From positions 41,140-105,139 of the forward strand of contig JADJPG010000023.1 of the NCBI GenBank assembly GCA_016713365.1: DNA of 64,000 bases. Direction: 5' to 3'. Below, in pieces: positions 28,981 through 38,008 of this stretch (the stretch's first letter is position 1; the number at the start of each line of letters is the position of its first letter). Below the pieces are notes generated by a model. It made no database searches. It was not told where the DNA came from and saw only the letters and a list, made by a program, of their open reading frames with translations. The stretch comes from Verrucomicrobiota bacterium. Lineage in GTDB: Bacteria > Verrucomicrobiota > Verrucomicrobiia > Limisphaerales > JADJPG01. The position numbers and the translations under genes are program-made.

Positions 28981-30747
28981 ATGCAGCCCATTGAGTTGAA
29001 ACCAGCCGGGAGCTTTAATCCTGTCGCGGTGCCGCGTCATGTGGTGCAGCAACGCTTTCGCACGCCCAAGAAGAACATCCCGCAAACCACCATCGAGCGC
29101 AGTCACATCCTGCAGGTCGTCCGGCATTACGTCGCGGAATACAACCCCGTGCCGCCGATGCCGTCCGACGAACTCAAGCAGCACGCGGACAAACTGGTGG
29201 AGCTGATCAAGTGCGACCCGATCTACCGCGACTACATCGGCGTGCTCCTGAACAACGAGATGTGGCGCGAATCGCTGGCGAGCGTGCCTTATGAGCGCCG
29301 GTTGCTACTCCTCCCGAAATGTCTGCGCGTCGAAGCAAAGTGCCCCGCGCCGTTTGATGAATTCGGGCTGCTCTGCAAGCAATGCGGTCTCTGCACGATT
29401 CAAGATTTGCAGGCCGAGGCCGAGAAGCTCGGTTACGCGGTGCTCGTCGCGGAAGGTTCGGCCATCGTGATGTCGCTCATCCAGACGGGGAAGATCGAAG
29501 CGATCGTCGGCGTGAGCTGCCTGCCTGTGCTGGAACGCGCCTTCCCCTACATGGAAGCGGCGGCGATTCCCGGCGTAGCGGTTCCCCTGCTGCAGGACGA
29601 TTGCATCGACACGACCGTCGATCTCGACTGGGTGTGGGAATACATCCATCTCACGAGCGACGACCAGACGCGGCGGCTCGATCTCACGGCGTTGCGCGAT
29701 GACGTGGACTTCTGGTTCAGCCCGGCGAGCCTTGACGTGATCATGGGCAACGCCGAAGGCGAAACCGAACGCATCGGCCGCGAATGGCTCATGCGCGCCG
29801 GCAAACGCTGGCGACCGTTCCTCGCCGTGTCCGCGTATCAGGCGTTGCGAGAGGACAAGAACAAGCCGCTGCCGGATGACTTGAAGAAGATCGCCGTCGC
29901 GGTCGAATGCTTCCACAAGGCGTCGCTCATCCACGACGACATCGAGGACAACGACGCGCTCCGTTACGGCGAGAAGACGCTGCACGAGGAATATGGCGTC
30001 GCCATCGCGTTGAACGTCGGCGACCTGCTCATCGGCGAAGGCTACCGACTCATCGCCGCCAGCAAAGTCAGCGCGGAACAGAAGGCGCAAATGATGATGG
30101 TGGCCGCCCAAGGCCAGCGGCAGCTTTGCCGAGGTCAGGGCGCTGAGCTCTGCTGGGCGCGTTCGCCGCAGCCGCTCACCAGCGCGCAGGTGCTCGACAT
30201 TTTCCGCAGCAAGACTGCGCCAGCCTTCGAGGTGGCGCTGCGTCTCGGCGCGCTCTACGCCGGCACCGAAGAGCACGAAGAAGTCTCCGACGTGCTCGCC
30301 GAATACAGCGAAGCCCTCGGCATTGCGTATCAGATTCGCGACGACTTGAGCGACCTCGGCGACAGCGGCGAGACGAATGACATCGCCGGACTACGCCCCA
30401 GCCTTCTGCTCGCCGTCGCGCACGAGAAGGCGAAGGACGCACAGAAGGAATTGCTCGCGTCGGTCTGGCGTCGGCAACTGCCCGCCGGCACGACCGTGAA
30501 GGACATCGAAGGCCTCTACACCACGCTCGGCGCAGAAGACCGCGCGAAGGTGTTGCTCGAAACCTACAAGGAAGAAGGCATCCGCTGCCTCCGTGACTTG
30601 GAGAATCCGAATCTCAAAGGATTGCTCCGGCGCGTGCTCGGAAAGATTTTCAACGACGTGGAAATCAAAGGCTGGTGCAAGGAACAGGAGCAGAAGAACG
30701 CGGCGGAGAACCACGTTGAAACGCAGATCGCGGCGGCGGTCAGGTGA
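28981..30747 (+). CDS. fusion of a DUF116 domain with a trans-isoprenyl diphosphate synthase
   Basis: 588 residues. Residues about 40-245 form a DUF116 domain with cysteine motifs: LLPKCLR (Cys114), CP (121) and CKQCGLC (132, 135, 138). Residues about 260-545 are a polyprenyl synthetase: the first aspartate motif DDIED at 319-323 followed by RYG, and the second DDLSD at 454-458, both complete, so chain elongation by allylic diphosphates is expected. Fusing a Cys-rich, possibly metal-binding domain to a prenyl synthase suggests the two work on one substrate or in one complex. A pure frame error joining two genes is unlikely as the linker reads as a smooth helix. Nothing nearby names the product. 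Confidence 0.88.
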   Translation: MQPIELKPAGSFNPVAVPRHVVQQRFRTPKKNIPQTTIERSHILQVVRHYVAEYNPVPPMPSDELKQHADKLVELIKCDPIYRDYIGVLLNNEMWRESLASVPYERRLLLLPKCLRVEAKCPAPFDEFGLLCKQCGLCTIQDLQAEAEKLGYAVLVAEGSAIVMSLIQTGKIEAIVGVSCLPVLERAFPYMEAAAIPGVAVPLLQDDCIDTTVDLDWVWEYIHLTSDDQTRRLDLTALRDDVDFWFSPASLDVIMGNAEGETERIGREWLMRAGKRWRPFLAVSAYQALREDKNKPLPDDLKKIAVAVECFHKASLIHDDIEDNDALRYGEKTLHEEYGVAIALNVGDLLIGEGYRLIAASKVSAEQKAQMMMVAAQGQRQLCRGQGAELCWARSPQPLTSAQVLDIFRSKTAPAFEVALRLGALYAGTEEHEEVSDVLAEYSEALGIAYQIRDDLSDLGDSGETNDIAGLRPSLLLAVAHEKAKDAQKELLASVWRRQLPAGTTVKDIEGLYTTLGAEDRAKVLLETYKEEGIRCLRDLENPNLKGLLRRVLGKIFNDVEIKGWCKEQEQKNAAENHVETQIAAAVR

Positions 30748-30774
30748 ATCCCGTGCCATCCGGCGCGAGCCGGA

Positions 30775-31368
30775 TCACTTCACCACGAACCGCCGTAACA
30801 CCCGGTCCCATTGCTCGCCGTGGACGTCGCGGCTGACTTCCGTCCAGATCATCGAATGGGAGTGGTCGATCTTCTTTTGCGTCGGCCATTGGGAGGCCAG
30901 TCGCTGCCGGGATTGTTCCTCGGTCCAACCGCGCGCGCTTAGTCGTTTCATCTGTGTCGCCGGCGTACAGGAGGTGCAGACCACTCGGTCGAATTCCTTT
31001 TCCGCACCGGTTTCAAACAGGAGCGGAATCACCACGAATGCGGCGGCGCGACCTTCCGTCTCGCAGCGCTTCAGGAAATCGAGCCAGCGCTCACGAATGC
31101 GTGGGTGAAGGATTGCTTCGAGCTCGCGGCGTTTGGCGTCATTCGAAAAGACAATCGCGGCCAACGCCTCCCGGCGCAGGGTACCATCTGAAGAGAGGAC
31201 GTCCGCACCAAACGCGTTGAGGATCTCCCCAAGGGCGGGCTGGCCGGGCGCCACAACCTCGCGGGCAAGCACGTCGGTATCGACGACGGGAATTCCCTTC
31301 TCCGCCAACAGCGAAGCCGCTGTGGATTTGCCCATGCCGATGCCGCCCGTTAAGCCAATGCGAATCAT
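30775..31368 (-). CDS. coaE: dephospho-CoA kinase
   Basis: 197 residues, the usual size. P-loop GLTGGIGMGKST at the N-terminus, DTDVLAREVV substrate segment, HPRIRERWL and LLFETG are standard for CoaE, which phosphorylates the ribose of dephospho-CoA in the last step of CoA synthesis. It converges on the DUF116 fusion gene (27 bases between stops) and lies downstream of the lytic transglycosylase-like gene on the minus strand. Confidence 0.95.
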   Translation of the reverse strand: MIRIGLTGGIGMGKSTAASLLAEKGIPVVDTDVLAREVVAPGQPALGEILNAFGADVLSSDGTLRREALAAIVFSNDAKRRELEAILHPRIRERWLDFLKRCETEGRAAAFVVIPLLFETGAEKEFDRVVCTSCTPATQMKRLSARGWTEEQSRQRLASQWPTQKKIDHSHSMIWTEVSRDVHGEQWDRVLRRFVVK

Positions 31369-31444
31369 GTCGGTGACGACAGGCTACGAAAGCAGGTGCG
31401 TTTCGCCACGATAAATTCGGCGGCAAGTGCGGGCCGCGTTAGCC

Positions 31445-32119
31445 TCAGCGTGCCGTCGGCAGAACGAACACGCCGAGCGTGTAGGGCACGCCAGACGCGG
31501 GCGCCGGCGACACCACGGGGAGCATTACGGGTGTCAGGGCGAAGGCGGGCACCGGGCGGGCCGGAACCGGCGGTTGTTCGAAGACCGGCCAAAGCGGGCC
31601 TTTTGGTGGGATGGCGGACTTGGCCACGGCGACCGTGGAGGGTTTCGGCGTCGGTGTGGTCGCCGGTTTTCGAAGGGTGGTCGAGGCAATGGCGGTTTCG
31701 GTCCGTCGCGTCGGCGTCGTGGCCCGCAAGGCGACATAACGACGGGCACGCTCGGTGATGACACGGTTTACGCGGGACGTTTTGAAGCCAATGCGATGGT
31801 AGTAGGTGGGACCGGCGTTCCACATGACGTAGATGTCGAAGTCCGAGGCGGCGCGCCCAGTGCGTTGCTGAAACCAGGTGGTCAATTCCTCCAAATGCAT
31901 GGCCGCGACTGCCGTGGACACCTTGGTGTTCCGGAACGCCCGGGAGCCGCTGTAGTGCGACCAGACGTGCGGCATGATTTGGAACCGGCTGACCTCGCCC
32001 GCGCGGCCGACGGCGGCATCGTTGTCGCCGGATTCGATGAGACTCAGAGCATCCAGACGGGAAAGCTCCGCCTTCGCACCAGCCGCAGTTAATAGAAACG
32101 CCAGGATATAGTTTTGCAT
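31445..32119 (-). CDS. lytic-transglycosylase-like secreted protein
   Basis: 224 residues with an N-terminal signal peptide (MQNYILAFLLTAAGAKA). The core SLIESGDNDAAVGRAGEVSRFQIMPHVW places Glu in the position of the SLT catalytic acid and is followed by YVMWNAGP. The C-terminal third is Pro/Thr-rich (TPTRRTETA, PATTPTPKPST) and likely a wall-spanning tail. It probably cleaves peptidoglycan, but the motif differs from the usual ESSGNPxA and the fold should be confirmed. The open frame extends to 32527 only because of antisense to the DapA-family gene; the signal peptide sets the start. Confidence 0.75.
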   Translation of the reverse strand: MQNYILAFLLTAAGAKAELSRLDALSLIESGDNDAAVGRAGEVSRFQIMPHVWSHYSGSRAFRNTKVSTAVAAMHLEELTTWFQQRTGRAASDFDIYVMWNAGPTYYHRIGFKTSRVNRVITERARRYVALRATTPTRRTETAIASTTLRKPATTPTPKPSTVAVAKSAIPPKGPLWPVFEQPPVPARPVPAFALTPVMLPVVSPAPASGVPYTLGVFVLPTAR

Positions 32120-32357
32120 ACGAACATGTCGATCGACTCGGTAAACCCGTCTGAACCCGTCTTGTCCGTAAGAACTACCCCGCAAACATCCCGTTTGGGA
32201 CCGAGCAAACGAGGAGCCTGCCTGCCAGTTCACCGCCCTACAACTTCTTTTTTCCGCAATTTGGTCCGTAAAACAGGCCTCCGTAGCGGACAGTATGAGC
32301 CCGTAATCCAGGCGCATTCGCTCTTCCCGCTTGATAAATAGAGTCGGGCTGGACGGA

Positions 32358-33308
32358 ATGTCCGGACTCATGAGCACCGACCTCTTTCGCCAGCCCCTCC
32401 GAGGCATCATTCCTCCCGTCATCACCCCTCTCTCGGACCGGGACACGCTGGACCGCGCGGCGTTGGAAAGGGTGTTGGAACACATGCTGGCGGGAGGCGT
32501 GAAAGGATTGTTCGTACTGGGGACCACCGGCGAAGGTCCGAGCCTGAGCTACCGCCTGCGCCGGGAAGTCATCGAGATGGCCTGCAAAGTCGTCAATCAC
32601 CGCGTGCCCGTGCTGGTGGGGATCACGGATACGGCCTTCGTGGAATCCGTCAGCGTCGCCAAGGCGGCGGCGGATGCGGGCGCCGAGGCGGTCGTGCTCG
32701 CGCCGCCCTATTACCTGCCGGAAGGCCAGCCGGAACTGCGTGATTACCTCGACCACCTCCTGCCGGAACTTCCCCTGCCCTTGTTCCTCTACAACATGCC
32801 GTCGCTCACCAAGGTTTCGTACGAGTTCGACATCGTGAAATGGGCCATGCAACAGCCCCGCATCGTCGGCATGAAGGACAGCTCGGGCAACATGGGCTAT
32901 TTCAACCGTCTTTTGGAACTGCGCAGCCAGCGTCCCGATTGGACCATGGTCACCGGACCAGAGGAGCTGCTCGCGGAAACTGTCCTGCTCGGCGGTCACG
33001 GTGGAGTGAACGGTGGCGCGAACGTCTTCCCGAAGCTTTACGTGAATCTTCACGCGGCGGCCGAGGCGGGCGACCTCAAGCGCACGCGCGAGCTCCATTC
33101 CCTCGTCATCGCCTTGGCCAGCAGGCTCTACAGCATTGGCCGCCATTCTTCGGCGGTGATTAAAGGAATCAAATGCGCCGCGTCCTGCCTCGGGCTGGCT
33201 GGTGATTTCATGGCAGAACCGTTTCGCCGCTTCCGCGAGCCCGAACGCAAGATTGTGCAAGCGGCCGTGGCGGAACTTCAGGCAGCGCTCGGGCCATTGG
33301 CAAAATAG
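32358..33308 (+). CDS. DapA/NanA-family class I aldolase
   Basis: 316 residues of the dihydrodipicolinate synthase / N-acetylneuraminate lyase superfamily. Seen: FVLGTTGEGPSL near 50, LYNMPSLT (Tyr of the YNxP motif) and VGMKDSSGN with the Schiff-base lysine. The family covers DapA, NanA, keto-gluconate and other pyruvate aldolases; without a lysine-pathway neighbour I do not call it DapA. ATG at 32358 was chosen over 32331 (extra nonconserved residues) and over 32370. It converges on icd. Confidence 0.85.
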   Translation: MSGLMSTDLFRQPLRGIIPPVITPLSDRDTLDRAALERVLEHMLAGGVKGLFVLGTTGEGPSLSYRLRREVIEMACKVVNHRVPVLVGITDTAFVESVSVAKAAADAGAEAVVLAPPYYLPEGQPELRDYLDHLLPELPLPLFLYNMPSLTKVSYEFDIVKWAMQQPRIVGMKDSSGNMGYFNRLLELRSQRPDWTMVTGPEELLAETVLLGGHGGVNGGANVFPKLYVNLHAAAEAGDLKRTRELHSLVIALASRLYSIGRHSSAVIKGIKCAASCLGLAGDFMAEPFRRFREPERKIVQAAVAELQAALGPLAK

Positions 33309-33323
33309 CGGGCCGTTCCCGCC

Positions 33324-33358
33324 AAAAAAGAAGGACGATTCATTGCTGAATCGCCCTT
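33324..33358 (-). terminator. Rho-independent terminator for icd
   Basis: A 12-bp stem with a single mismatch (aaggacgattca against tgaatcgccctt) and a ttgc loop. On the minus strand it is followed by a run of six T (cttttttgg), in the right place after the icd stop. For the plus-strand gene no T-run follows. Confidence 0.78.
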
Positions 33359-33383
33359 CGCGTAAGTTGGTTCCCGACGCGCG

Positions 33384-34745
33384 TTACATGTGCGCGATGA
33401 TATTGTCGCCGAACTCGGAGCACTTAACCTCTGTCGCACCTTCCATCAAGCGGGCAAAGTCATAGGTGACCTTTTTGGACGCGATGGCGCCATTGAGGCC
33501 CTTGATGATCAAGTCCGCGACTTCGGTCCAGCCGAGGTAACGGAACATCATTTCGCCGGACAGCACGACGGAGCCGGGGTTGACCTTGTCGAGGTTCGCA
33601 TACTTCGGCGCGGTGCCGTGCGTGGCTTCGAAGATGGCGTGACCGCTCACGTAGTTGATGTTGCCACCGGGCGCGATGCCGATCCCGCCGACCTGCGCGG
33701 CGAGCGCGTCGCTGAGATAATCGCCGTTAAGGTTCAGCGTCGCGATGACATCGAAATCCTCCGGGCGAGTCAACACCTGCTGGAGCGTAATGTCGGCGAT
33801 CGCGTCCTTGACGAGAATAGCCCCACCCTTGAGCGCGGCCTTCTGCTCGTCGTTCGCGGCGGCCTCACCCTTTTCCTTCTTGGTGCGTTCCCACTTGGCC
33901 CAGGTGTAGACCTTGTCGCCGAAGATGCGTTCCGCCGCCTGGTAAGCCCAGTCACGGAAGGCGCCTTCCGTGAACTTCATGATGTTGCCCTTGTGCACGA
34001 TGGTGACGCTCTTGCGCTTCTCGCGGATGGCATATTCGATCGCGGACTTCACAAGTCGGATGGTGCCCATGTTGGAGACGGGCTTGATGCCAACGCCGAC
34101 TTGAATCGGGATATGCGACGCATCGTGGTCCGGCGCGGCGAGCTTCATGTAGTCCGCCATCGCCTCCTTCGTGCCGAAGCGGATTTTTTTGAAATCCTTC
34201 GGGAATTCCTTCGCGATGAAATCGAGCACCTTCTGCGCTTCCGGCGTGCCGCCGGCGTATTCGATGCCGGCGTAGATGTCCTCCGTGTTTTCGCGGAAGA
34301 TGACCATCTCGACCTTTTCGGGATGCTTCACGGGCGACGGGACGCCGGTGAAGTATTGCACGGGACGCAGGCAGACGTAGAGGTCGAGCATCTGGCGCAG
34401 AGCGACGTTCAGGGAGCGGATACCGCCACCGACAGGCGTGGTGAGCGGGCCTTTGATACCGACGAGGTATTCCTTGAACGCCTCCACCGTGTCATCCGGC
34501 AACCAGTTATTGAACTTCGTGAACGCCGTCTCGCCCGCGAACACTTCGAACCAGGAAATCTTGCGCTTGCCGCCATAGGCCTTTTGCACTGCAGCATCGA
34601 ACACGCGCTGGCTGGCCGCCCAGATATCCGGGCCAGTGCCGTCGCCGCGGATGAACGGCAGAATCGGATTTTCAGGGACGGTGAGTTTGCCACCAGCAAT
34701 GGTGATTTTGCCGCCGGCAGGAGGAGTAATGTCTTTGTAGGGCAT
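33384..34745 (-). CDS. icd: NADP-dependent isocitrate dehydrogenase
   Basis: 453 residues of the type I NADP enzyme. Key segments: TPVGGGIRSLNVALRQ with the substrate-binding Ser, ENTEDIYAGIEY, HKGNIMKFTEGAF, LNLNGDYLSDALAAQVGGIGIAPG with metal aspartates, and HGTAPKYANLDK, whose Lys-Tyr pair selects NADP over NAD. It oxidises isocitrate to 2-oxoglutarate in the TCA cycle. It is transcribed alone, ends in its own terminator and converges with the DapA-family gene. Confidence 0.96.
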   Translation of the reverse strand: MPYKDITPPAGGKITIAGGKLTVPENPILPFIRGDGTGPDIWAASQRVFDAAVQKAYGGKRKISWFEVFAGETAFTKFNNWLPDDTVEAFKEYLVGIKGPLTTPVGGGIRSLNVALRQMLDLYVCLRPVQYFTGVPSPVKHPEKVEMVIFRENTEDIYAGIEYAGGTPEAQKVLDFIAKEFPKDFKKIRFGTKEAMADYMKLAAPDHDASHIPIQVGVGIKPVSNMGTIRLVKSAIEYAIREKRKSVTIVHKGNIMKFTEGAFRDWAYQAAERIFGDKVYTWAKWERTKKEKGEAAANDEQKAALKGGAILVKDAIADITLQQVLTRPEDFDVIATLNLNGDYLSDALAAQVGGIGIAPGGNINYVSGHAIFEATHGTAPKYANLDKVNPGSVVLSGEMMFRYLGWTEVADLIIKGLNGAIASKKVTYDFARLMEGATEVKCSEFGDNIIAHM

Positions 34746-34854
34746 GGAGAGTTCAGGATGTTGTTGAAGTCAGATTGAGCGCACTGTTCAGTTCGAAGTC
34801 ATAACGAAAGCGTGGCTGGTTGTAACGAACAGGACGGAGCGGGGCAAGCGGATT

Positions 34855-34893
34855 GAAAAGAAAACCGGGCTGAGACGCGAATCTCAGCCCGGT
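34855..34893 (-). terminator. Rho-independent terminator after the desaturase gene
   Basis: A perfect stem accgggctgaga / tctcagcccggt with a cgcgaa loop; on the minus strand it is followed by the T-rich ttttcttttc. It sits 33 bases after the desaturase stop and blocks read-through into icd. Confidence 0.85.
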
Positions 34894-34925
34894 GAAAGAA
34901 ACCTAGTAAGGCTTAGTACTTCCGC

Positions 34926-36074
34926 TCAGGCAAATGTCGCGCGCGCCATCTGGTGAGCCTCACGCCATTCGTCAATCGCGCGGCGAAGGTTCTCCGCTGC
35001 TTCCTCGAAGTCGCGCTTGAGCTGGGCCATCTTTTCCTTCGATGCCTCGATCTTCTTCTCCGTTGCCCGCGAGTACTCGGCCTTGCACTGCTCCCAGCTC
35101 TGGGCGGCCTGCTGCAAGCGCTGCTTCGCCACTTCCAAAATGTGCTGGGTCGATTCGCGTTCCTTGGAGGGGCGCTTGGCAATGGCCTCTTCCAATTGAA
35201 TCTGTTGCTCGGCGATTTCGGCGAGGAGGATCTTCTCGTCCGGCACCCGGCGCAGGTTGCTGGTAAGCCCGATCTTGCTCATGGTCCAGATCGCCCACTT
35301 CGTCGGATCAAATTGCCAGGGCTTCACGCCGTTGCGGTAGTCGTGCTGAAACTCATGATGGTAGTTGTGGTAGCCTTCGCCGAACGTGCAAAGCGCCATA
35401 ATCCAGCTGTCACGCGCGCTGCAGCGGCTCGAATACGGGCGCTTGCCGATCATGTGGCAGAAGGAGTTGATGCAGAACGTGGAGTGCTGAACAAGCACGA
35501 CACGAAGAACACTGCCGATGAGCAACGCACCCAGCGCGGATTGCCAACCGCCCCACAGCCAGCCGATGGCGGGAACGACGACAAGGTTCATGATCGCGCC
35601 AATCACCGGGAAGTAGCGGTGCTGGAACGTAACCATCTTATCCGAAAGGAGGTCGGGCACGTTGTCCATGGGCGGCACCGGACGAAGCTTGAACAGCAGC
35701 CATCCGACGTGAGCGTGGAAAAAGCCCTTCGAGATGTCATACGGATCGTCGTCGTGGTCGACAAACTTGTGGTGGCGACGATGGTCAGCAGACCATTCGA
35801 GGGCGGAACCTTCAAAAGCCGAAGCGCCGAAGAGCAGGACCCAGACTTTCACCGGCCACTTGGCTTTGAAAGCCATGTGGGAGAAAAGGCGGTGATATCC
35901 CAAGGTGATGCTCATGGATGACGCGGCAAAAAGCGCCAGGAAGAGCACGACTTGGAACCAGTCCAACCCGAAATGCCAGAGGTAGACGGGGAGCGCCGTT
36001 AACGAAACGAACAGCGTGATGATTAGGAAAAGGCTTGTGGGCCAATTGATTCGGTGAAACGGGATTCGTGACAT
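34926..36074 (-). CDS. membrane fatty acid desaturase with C-terminal coiled coil
   Basis: 382 residues. Residues 1-280 are an acyl-CoA/phospholipid delta-9-type desaturase: HRLFSH near 62, HRRHH near 98 and HNYHH near 238 supply the di-iron histidines, with four hydrophobic helices between. Residues about 290-380 are a Glu/Lys/Gln-rich coiled coil not part of the usual enzyme (ELEEAIAKRP..., QRLQQAAQSWEQ, EKMAQLKRDFEEAAENL). It should place a cis double bond in saturated acyl chains to keep membranes fluid. Electron donors (ferredoxin or a cytochrome b5 type partner) are not encoded nearby. Confidence 0.92.
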   Translation of the reverse strand: MSRIPFHRINWPTSLFLIITLFVSLTALPVYLWHFGLDWFQVVLFLALFAASSMSITLGYHRLFSHMAFKAKWPVKVWVLLFGASAFEGSALEWSADHRRHHKFVDHDDDPYDISKGFFHAHVGWLLFKLRPVPPMDNVPDLLSDKMVTFQHRYFPVIGAIMNLVVVPAIGWLWGGWQSALGALLIGSVLRVVLVQHSTFCINSFCHMIGKRPYSSRCSARDSWIMALCTFGEGYHNYHHEFQHDYRNGVKPWQFDPTKWAIWTMSKIGLTSNLRRVPDEKILLAEIAEQQIQLEEAIAKRPSKERESTQHILEVAKQRLQQAAQSWEQCKAEYSRATEKKIEASKEKMAQLKRDFEEAAENLRRAIDEWREAHQMARATFA

Positions 36075-36238
36075 AATCTATTCTAGCTTGCTCCCCCATT
36101 CCGGCGCGCTTTCGCCCGGTCGCGGGGACGCGATACAAGTAGCGATTGCCGGGCCAAAAGCAATAGGAATTCCCCGCGTTACCGGCGCAAATGCCTCTCG
36201 CGCCATGACTCCCACACGCCAATAAATGTTCCAGAGTC

Positions 36239-37165
36239 CTACTTTGATTTGCCCGGTCGCGTTAAAAGCCCGCGGCTGCGCATCCAATCCCCGGCTCGAT
36301 CTGGCCAGGTCGTCACAAAATGCTCCGTTCGACGCAATCCATAACCGTGGCCACCGGTCGGATACGCGTGAAGTTCCGACGGCACTCCCGCTTGTTTGAG
36401 CGCCATATAGTAAAGGACCGCATTCTCGACGCGCACCGGGTCATCCTGCGTCATCGCGAGAAACGTGGGAGGATAATTGGTCGTCACCTGAACTTCCGGA
36501 GCCACCTTGTCTCCTTGATCCTTCAGCACCAGATAGCCGGGATGGATGATGATGTTGAAATCAGGCCGCGCGCTCAGAGCATCGGCCCCATCAACGACGG
36601 GATACGTCCGTTCGGTCGCACTGCTCAACGCCGCCACCAGATGCCCTCCGGCTGAAAACCCGACGGCGCCAATGCGCTTGGGATCAATGCCGAAACCGTT
36701 CGAGTGCAATCGCAGAATCCCCATCGCCCGTTGTGCATCCTGCAACGGCGCGGCATGACGCGGAAGCCCGGCACGAACAGGAACCCGGTACTTCAACAAC
36801 ACCGCCGTAACACCGATCGAGTTAAGCCATTCGCAAACCTCCGTTCCCTCAAGATCCAGTGCGAGGATGTGATATCCACCGCCGGGAACAACAAGCACGG
36901 TCGTACCGGTATCCTTTCGTTTCGGTGCGGGGTAGATCGCAAGGGTTGGTTTGGAAACATTGCCCAGGCGAATCACTCGCTTGCCGGCGACCAGATTGTC
37001 GCCCGGCTTCGTCGTGTCTTTTTCTTCGCCGATGTCGCCCTTCTCACCGGGCGCGTTGGACGGCCACAAATCAATGACCTGACTCGGCTTCGCAGCAAAC
37101 GCCGAATCGACAGCCAGCAACACAACACCGAGAATTAGAGCGGTCACCGAATGATAAAGTTTCAT
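36239..37165 (-). CDS. secreted alpha/beta hydrolase, BD-FAE/esterase-like
   Basis: 308 residues; signal peptide (cut near AFA-A). The alpha/beta hydrolase fold shows an oxyanion loop VVPGGGYHILA and the nucleophile elbow GFSAGGHL; the His near the C-terminus in TGGHGYG and an Asp in TQDDPV complete a plausible triad. Proteins of this shape, with the opening SNAPGEKGDIGEE, are common in PVC genomes beside carbohydrate-esterase loci and may remove acetyl or other ester groups from polysaccharides. The next gene, a GDSL hydrolase, ends 35 bases upstream on the same strand, suggesting a two-gene esterase operon. Confidence 0.84.
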   Translation of the reverse strand: MKLYHSVTALILGVVLLAVDSAFAAKPSQVIDLWPSNAPGEKGDIGEEKDTTKPGDNLVAGKRVIRLGNVSKPTLAIYPAPKRKDTGTTVLVVPGGGYHILALDLEGTEVCEWLNSIGVTAVLLKYRVPVRAGLPRHAAPLQDAQRAMGILRLHSNGFGIDPKRIGAVGFSAGGHLVAALSSATERTYPVVDGADALSARPDFNIIIHPGYLVLKDQGDKVAPEVQVTTNYPPTFLAMTQDDPVRVENAVLYYMALKQAGVPSELHAYPTGGHGYGLRRTEHFVTTWPDRAGDWMRSRGLLTRPGKSK

Positions 37166-37200
37166 GACAGGTTCGAGTCGGGTGATGCTGGAGGATTCGG

Positions 37201-37935
37201 TCAAGGATTCACGCGCTTGTCGCCGACGATGGCCGAAAGTTGATCTTCAATCGCCTCTGCCCAGATCTCATACCCCTTCTTCGACAGGTGAAGATAATCC
37301 GGCATCAACGAACGCGGCATGGTGCCGTCGTCGTTCAAATACTGATGCCCGAAATCCACCCAAATCACGTTCTTGCCGTCCGCCTGACGACGAATGACCT
37401 GGTTGATCATGGCGAGCTTTCCGCGCTGGGCCGAGAAGTTCTCGCTGCGCGGGAAGATCGCAAGGAGAAGAATCTTCGTGTTCGGCAATTTCTCGCGCAG
37501 GTTCTTGACGATGGACACGATGCCATCGGCGATTTGCTCCGGCGTGTTGTCTTCGCCGTTGGAGTTGTTCGTCCCGATCATCAACACAGCGGCCTTCGGT
37601 TTCAGACCATCGATGTTTCCGTTCGCCAGGCGCCAAAGAACGTGCTGCGTTCGGTCGCCACCAATGCCGAGATTCACCGCATTCCGATGGGCGTAATACT
37701 TCGACCACACGTCCCTGCCCTCCCCTTCCCATCCTTGAGTAATCGAATCGCCAATGAAGATGACCTGAGCCTTCTCACCAGCCTCGGCAGCCCGGGCATT
37801 CAGGATCTTCTGTCTGTCTTTCCAACCGGAATCGGTCCGGGGCGCAGCCTCGTTCGCGGAATGGGCGAACCCAGTCAATGGCAGGACAGTTGAAGCGACA
37901 ACGATGAGGAGAGACAACATGCAGGTGGATTTCAT
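37201..37935 (-). CDS. secreted SGNH/GDSL hydrolase
   Basis: 244 residues; signal peptide (about 1-25). Block I IFIGDSITQGW carries the nucleophilic Ser, NLGIGGDRTQHVLWR is block II with the Gly, IGTNNSN block III with the Asn, and PDYLHLSKKGY block V with Asp/His. This arrangement is that of platelet-activating-factor-acetylhydrolase-like SGNH esterases seen in PVC bacteria, which often deacetylate carbohydrates. It is the first gene of a pair with the alpha/beta hydrolase downstream. Confidence 0.9.
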   Translation of the reverse strand: MKSTCMLSLLIVVASTVLPLTGFAHSANEAAPRTDSGWKDRQKILNARAAEAGEKAQVIFIGDSITQGWEGEGRDVWSKYYAHRNAVNLGIGGDRTQHVLWRLANGNIDGLKPKAAVLMIGTNNSNGEDNTPEQIADGIVSIVKNLREKLPNTKILLLAIFPRSENFSAQRGKLAMINQVIRRQADGKNVIWVDFGHQYLNDDGTMPRSLMPDYLHLSKKGYEIWAEAIEDQLSAIVGDKRVNP

Positions 37936-38008
37936 GATTCGGAGACTGCCGAAGGTGGTAATTTTTGCAAGAGCCGGAACAGTCAACACCCAGTCGCGCG
38001 CTCGGCGC

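Noticed and set aside
33390..34778. Long plus-strand open frame (462 codons) opposite icd
   Set aside because: It is the shadow of icd, whose sequence is clearly coding; codon bias of the GC-rich gene opens the opposite frame.
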